Part shown: positions 16,280-18,031 of the stretch, in pieces
How positions within the stretch are numbered: the stretch's first letter is position 1
Layout: every line of letters begins with the position of its first letter
Origin: JBFMFH01 sp040752275
GTDB lineage: Bacteria > Acidobacteriota > Vicinamibacteria > Vicinamibacterales > JAKQTR01
DNA length: 18,031 bases
Direction: 5' to 3'
Assembly (NCBI GenBank): GCA_040752275.1
Contig: JBFMFH010000063.1
Span: forward strand, 1 to 18,031
Position numbers and translations under genes: made by a program
Notes under the pieces: generated by a model
What the model was told of the DNA's origin: nothing
What the model saw: only the letters and a program-made list of their open reading frames with translations
Databases searched by the model: none

Positions 16280-16313
16280 GAGAACAGGGACCGGAGAACA
16301 GGGACCGGGGACC
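16279..16313. repeat. Tandem 14-bp repeat, GGGACC family
   Basis: GGAGAACAGGGACC occurs twice back to back (16279-16292 and 16293-16306), followed by a partial GGGGACC. It starts at the last base of the lipoprotein stop codon. The unit also occurs inverted at 11680-11699, so it belongs to a dispersed repeat family in this genome. Confidence 0.65.
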
Positions 16314-16368
16314 GGACAAGAGGGGTTGCCTCGTAAACGGCACGCGCGCGGAGGTCGTAGTACGGACC

Positions 16369-17019
16369 ATGATGCGCCGCACCGGACTTGGCTTGTTCAT
16401 CGTCGCCGCAGTCGTGGCCAGCCTCATGACCGTCACGGCCCGGCAGACCTCACCGCCCCCGGACCTCGAAGCGCGCGTCAAGCAGTTCCTCGAGCGACAC
16501 CGCTACCAGTGGCGGGACATGAATGTCCCCGAGAGCGACGGGCGGGCGCTCCACGATCTCGTCGTGACACACAAGTACACCCGCGCCCTCGAGATTGGCA
16601 CATCGACGGGACGATCGGGGATTTGGATTGCCTTGGCTCTCTCGAAGACCGGCGGCAGGCTCATCACGATCGACATCGACAAGGGGCGCCACGACGAGGC
16701 CGTCCGCAACTTCCAGGAGGCGGGCGTCGCCGCCTTCATCGATGCGCGCCTGGCCGACGCGCACGATCTGGTGCCGCGCCTCGACGGTCCGTTCGACTTC
16801 GTGTTCATCGATGCCGACAAGGACTGGTATGCCAACTACGCGAAGGCCGTGATTCCGAAGTTGATGCCCAACGGATGTATCGCGGCGCACAACGTGTATC
16901 CGGGCGGGCGCTGGCGCCGTGGCATGACGGGTGATTACTACGAGTACATCACCGGCCTCGAGGAGTTCGAGACGACGGTTTCCCCGGGTGGGCTGGCAGT
17001 GAGTCTCCGCAGGCGATGA
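16369..17019 (+). CDS. Class I SAM-dependent O-methyltransferase with an N-terminal export signal
   Basis: A 216-aa protein of the caffeoyl-CoA/catechol O-methyltransferase type (methyltransferase family 3, COG4122-like). The SAM site is EIGTSTGRSG (75-84), with TIDIDKG (100-106) as the acidic loop. FIDADKDWYANY (146-157) is the family signature and supplies the metal-binding aspartate D148. The usual next ligand pair DN is HN here (H174-N175). Residues 1-25 are a clear signal peptide or anchor (MMRRTGLGLFIVAAVVASLM, then TVTARQT), which is odd for an enzyme needing cytosolic SAM. The start is one of two adjacent ATGs (16369 or 16372); GGAGG lies rather far upstream (14 nt). The substrate is unknown. 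Confidence 0.82.
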   Translation: MMRRTGLGLFIVAAVVASLMTVTARQTSPPPDLEARVKQFLERHRYQWRDMNVPESDGRALHDLVVTHKYTRALEIGTSTGRSGIWIALALSKTGGRLITIDIDKGRHDEAVRNFQEAGVAAFIDARLADAHDLVPRLDGPFDFVFIDADKDWYANYAKAVIPKLMPNGCIAAHNVYPGGRWRRGMTGDYYEYITGLEEFETTVSPGGLAVSLRRR

Positions 17020-17048
17020 CCGGGCGTCGCAAGTCAGGGTGGCCCCGG

Positions 17049-17080
17049 TGCCGAGTGGGCACAAGGCGCCTGTCTCGGCA
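17049..17080. terminator. Hairpin between convergent methyltransferase and MBL-fold genes
   Basis: TGCCGAG (17049-17055) and CTCGGCA (17074-17080) form a 7-bp stem with an 18-nt loop in the 115-bp convergent gap. There is no T-tract on either side. It could serve both genes. Confidence 0.3.
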
Positions 17081-17134
17081 TGCCGATTCCGCCCGCATCT
17101 GTTGCCAACCGCGCAGCCGCCCGGCGGGCGCGCC

Positions 17135-17767
17135 CTACCGCGTCACCTGACGCTTGGGGATGACCGTGGTCCCTGGGAACGCCTTGGCAACGGCCTTCGC
17201 ATCGGCCTCCGATCCCACCACGTCACCCCAGTGCATCGGAATCAGGACGGCCGGCTTGATCGCGCTCGCGGCGGCCGCCGCTTCGGCGGGCGTCATCGTG
17301 TAGGTCCCGCCACACGGCAACAGCGCCACGTCCGTCTTTACCGCTTTCATCTCGGGGGTCACATCCGAGTCGCCGGCGTGGTAGACACGCTGCCCTGACG
17401 AGAGCGTCACGTTGTAGCCGAGCCAGCCGGCGCCCCGACCGTGGAACGCCTTGCCGACGTTGTAGGCCGGAACCGCCTCGATCGTGAGGGATCCGGCCGT
17501 GTGCGTCTCGCCCGCGCGAGCCGTGACCACGGTCTTCCCGGCCAGCTTCGCCGCAACATCCGGCGGGGCCACGAAGATCGTTCCGGGCCGTTCGATCCGG
17601 GCGATGTCTTCCGGCGAGAAGTGGTCGAAATGCGCGTGGGTGATGAGGATGATGTCGGCAGGCGGAGAGCCGGCCGGGACCTTCCATGGGTCGATGTAGA
17701 TCTGGGACGTCTCGTCCTCGATCCGGAACGACGCGTGGCCGAGCCAGTGAATATGATTGACGTCCAT
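17135..17767 (-). CDS. MBL-fold metal-dependent hydrolase (UlaG-like/UPF0173)
   Basis: A 210-aa metallo-beta-lactamase-fold protein of the UlaG-like branch. The dinuclear metal motif is THAHFDH (H44, H46, D48, H49). The early glycine-histidine segment WLGHASFRI (8-16), HAGD (130-133) and MHWGD (178-182) supply the other ligands. No signal peptide is present, so it acts in the cytosol. This branch includes UlaG lactonase, phosphodiesterases and many uncharacterised hydrolases (UPF0173); the substrate cannot be told. Length is typical. ATG 17767 has GGAGG 8 nt upstream. It stands alone, convergent with the methyltransferase gene. Confidence 0.9.
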   Translation of the reverse strand: MDVNHIHWLGHASFRIEDETSQIYIDPWKVPAGSPPADIILITHAHFDHFSPEDIARIERPGTIFVAPPDVAAKLAGKTVVTARAGETHTAGSLTIEAVPAYNVGKAFHGRGAGWLGYNVTLSSGQRVYHAGDSDVTPEMKAVKTDVALLPCGGTYTMTPAEAAAAASAIKPAVLIPMHWGDVVGSEADAKAVAKAFPGTTVIPKRQVTR

Positions 17768-18031
17768 ACCAGATGCCTCCGCCCCTCACTCCGGCAGCCA
17801 GCTCAGTCCTTCGATGCGCCCGTATGACGACAGCCCTGCGCCCTCCGGGCTGAGCGATGAGCGAGCAGGTCGGGCCACGTTCGGCGCGACAGAATCGTGG
17901 CCGTACTAGTGCCCTGGAACCGTGATGCCTCACACAATTCCCGGGCGGGGCATCCCGCCTGGCGGCGTTGCTCCTCCCTCACATACCGGGAGTATGCTCA
18001 GTCGTCGCGCCTTGCCAGCCGGGCGCCGCGC
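17768..18031. other. Right-edge intergenic stretch with small hairpins
   Basis: I see no convincing gene in the last 264 bases. The stretch holds GGCGGG/CCCGCC around GCAT (17944-17959) and CATAC/GTATG around CGGGA (17982-17996), in a block that runs to the window end. It could be the edge of a repeat element or the control region of a gene beyond the window. Confidence 0.4.

Overview
The window is a GC-rich (roughly two-thirds G+C by eye) bacterial chromosomal segment. It carries an exported Asp-box propeller protein, a secreted S9 dipeptidyl peptidase, a DVU0298-like HEAT protein, an Omp85-type outer-membrane protein, a lipoprotein and short palindromic intergenic repeats. The outer-membrane protein and lipoprotein show a diderm. 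The mix suggests Acidobacteriota, perhaps Vicinamibacteria, but this is inference from gene content; no rRNA or other phylogenetic marker is present. I see no tRNA, rRNA, CRISPR array, complete IS element or prophage.

Layout. 1-200: palindromic repeat cluster, no gene. 247-771 (+): YfiT/DinB-type thiol transferase. 901-1515 (-): YigZ/IMPACT protein, divergent from 1665-2189 (+): membrane-anchored MsrB. 2190-2734: decayed DNA with a frameshifted FecR-like fragment and a 14-codon piece of a second msrB. 2735-3715 (-): PAP2-type membrane phosphatase, with a terminator hairpin. 3716-3912: an unidentified coding-like scrap and a palindromic element. 3913-6327 (-): large exported BNR/Asp-box (sortilin-like) propeller.

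6540-8340 is an accessory island. An AT-rich promoter region precedes a HigB toxin gene, followed 2 bp later by an antitoxin in which the HigA helix-turn-helix is fused to an ImmA/IrrE zinc peptidase. The 3' end of that gene runs antisense over a truncated HigA antitoxin, which abuts a CPA2/KefB-like transporter gene that has lost nearly all of its middle. This is a deletion junction between toxin-antitoxin and chromosomal DNA.

8743-9282 (+): HEAT-repeat protein, convergent with 9298-11571 (-): S9 dipeptidyl peptidase. Upstream of the peptidase on the same strand is 11698-12753 (-): a proline racemase-family enzyme with a Ser/Cys catalytic pair. The two could take part in breakdown of proline- and hydroxyproline-rich peptides, but a 126-bp repeat-bearing gap separates them. 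Divergent from these is 12819-14504 (+): a single-POTRA Omp85-like protein with a consensus TATAAT only 6 nt before its GTG start (probable leaderless mRNA). It converges on 14523-15542 (-): a three-histidine-box fatty acid desaturase. Then come 15752-16279 (+): lipoprotein, 16369-17019 (+): O-methyltransferase with an N-terminal export signal, and 17135-17767 (-): metallo-beta-lactamase-fold hydrolase. 17768-18031 holds no recognisable gene, only short hairpins.

Most genes are single housekeeping, envelope or secreted functions in alternating orientation, not one pathway. The most unusual parts are the HigB/HigA-ImmA module with its deletion scar, the gene fragments near msrB, and the dispersed intergenic repeats.
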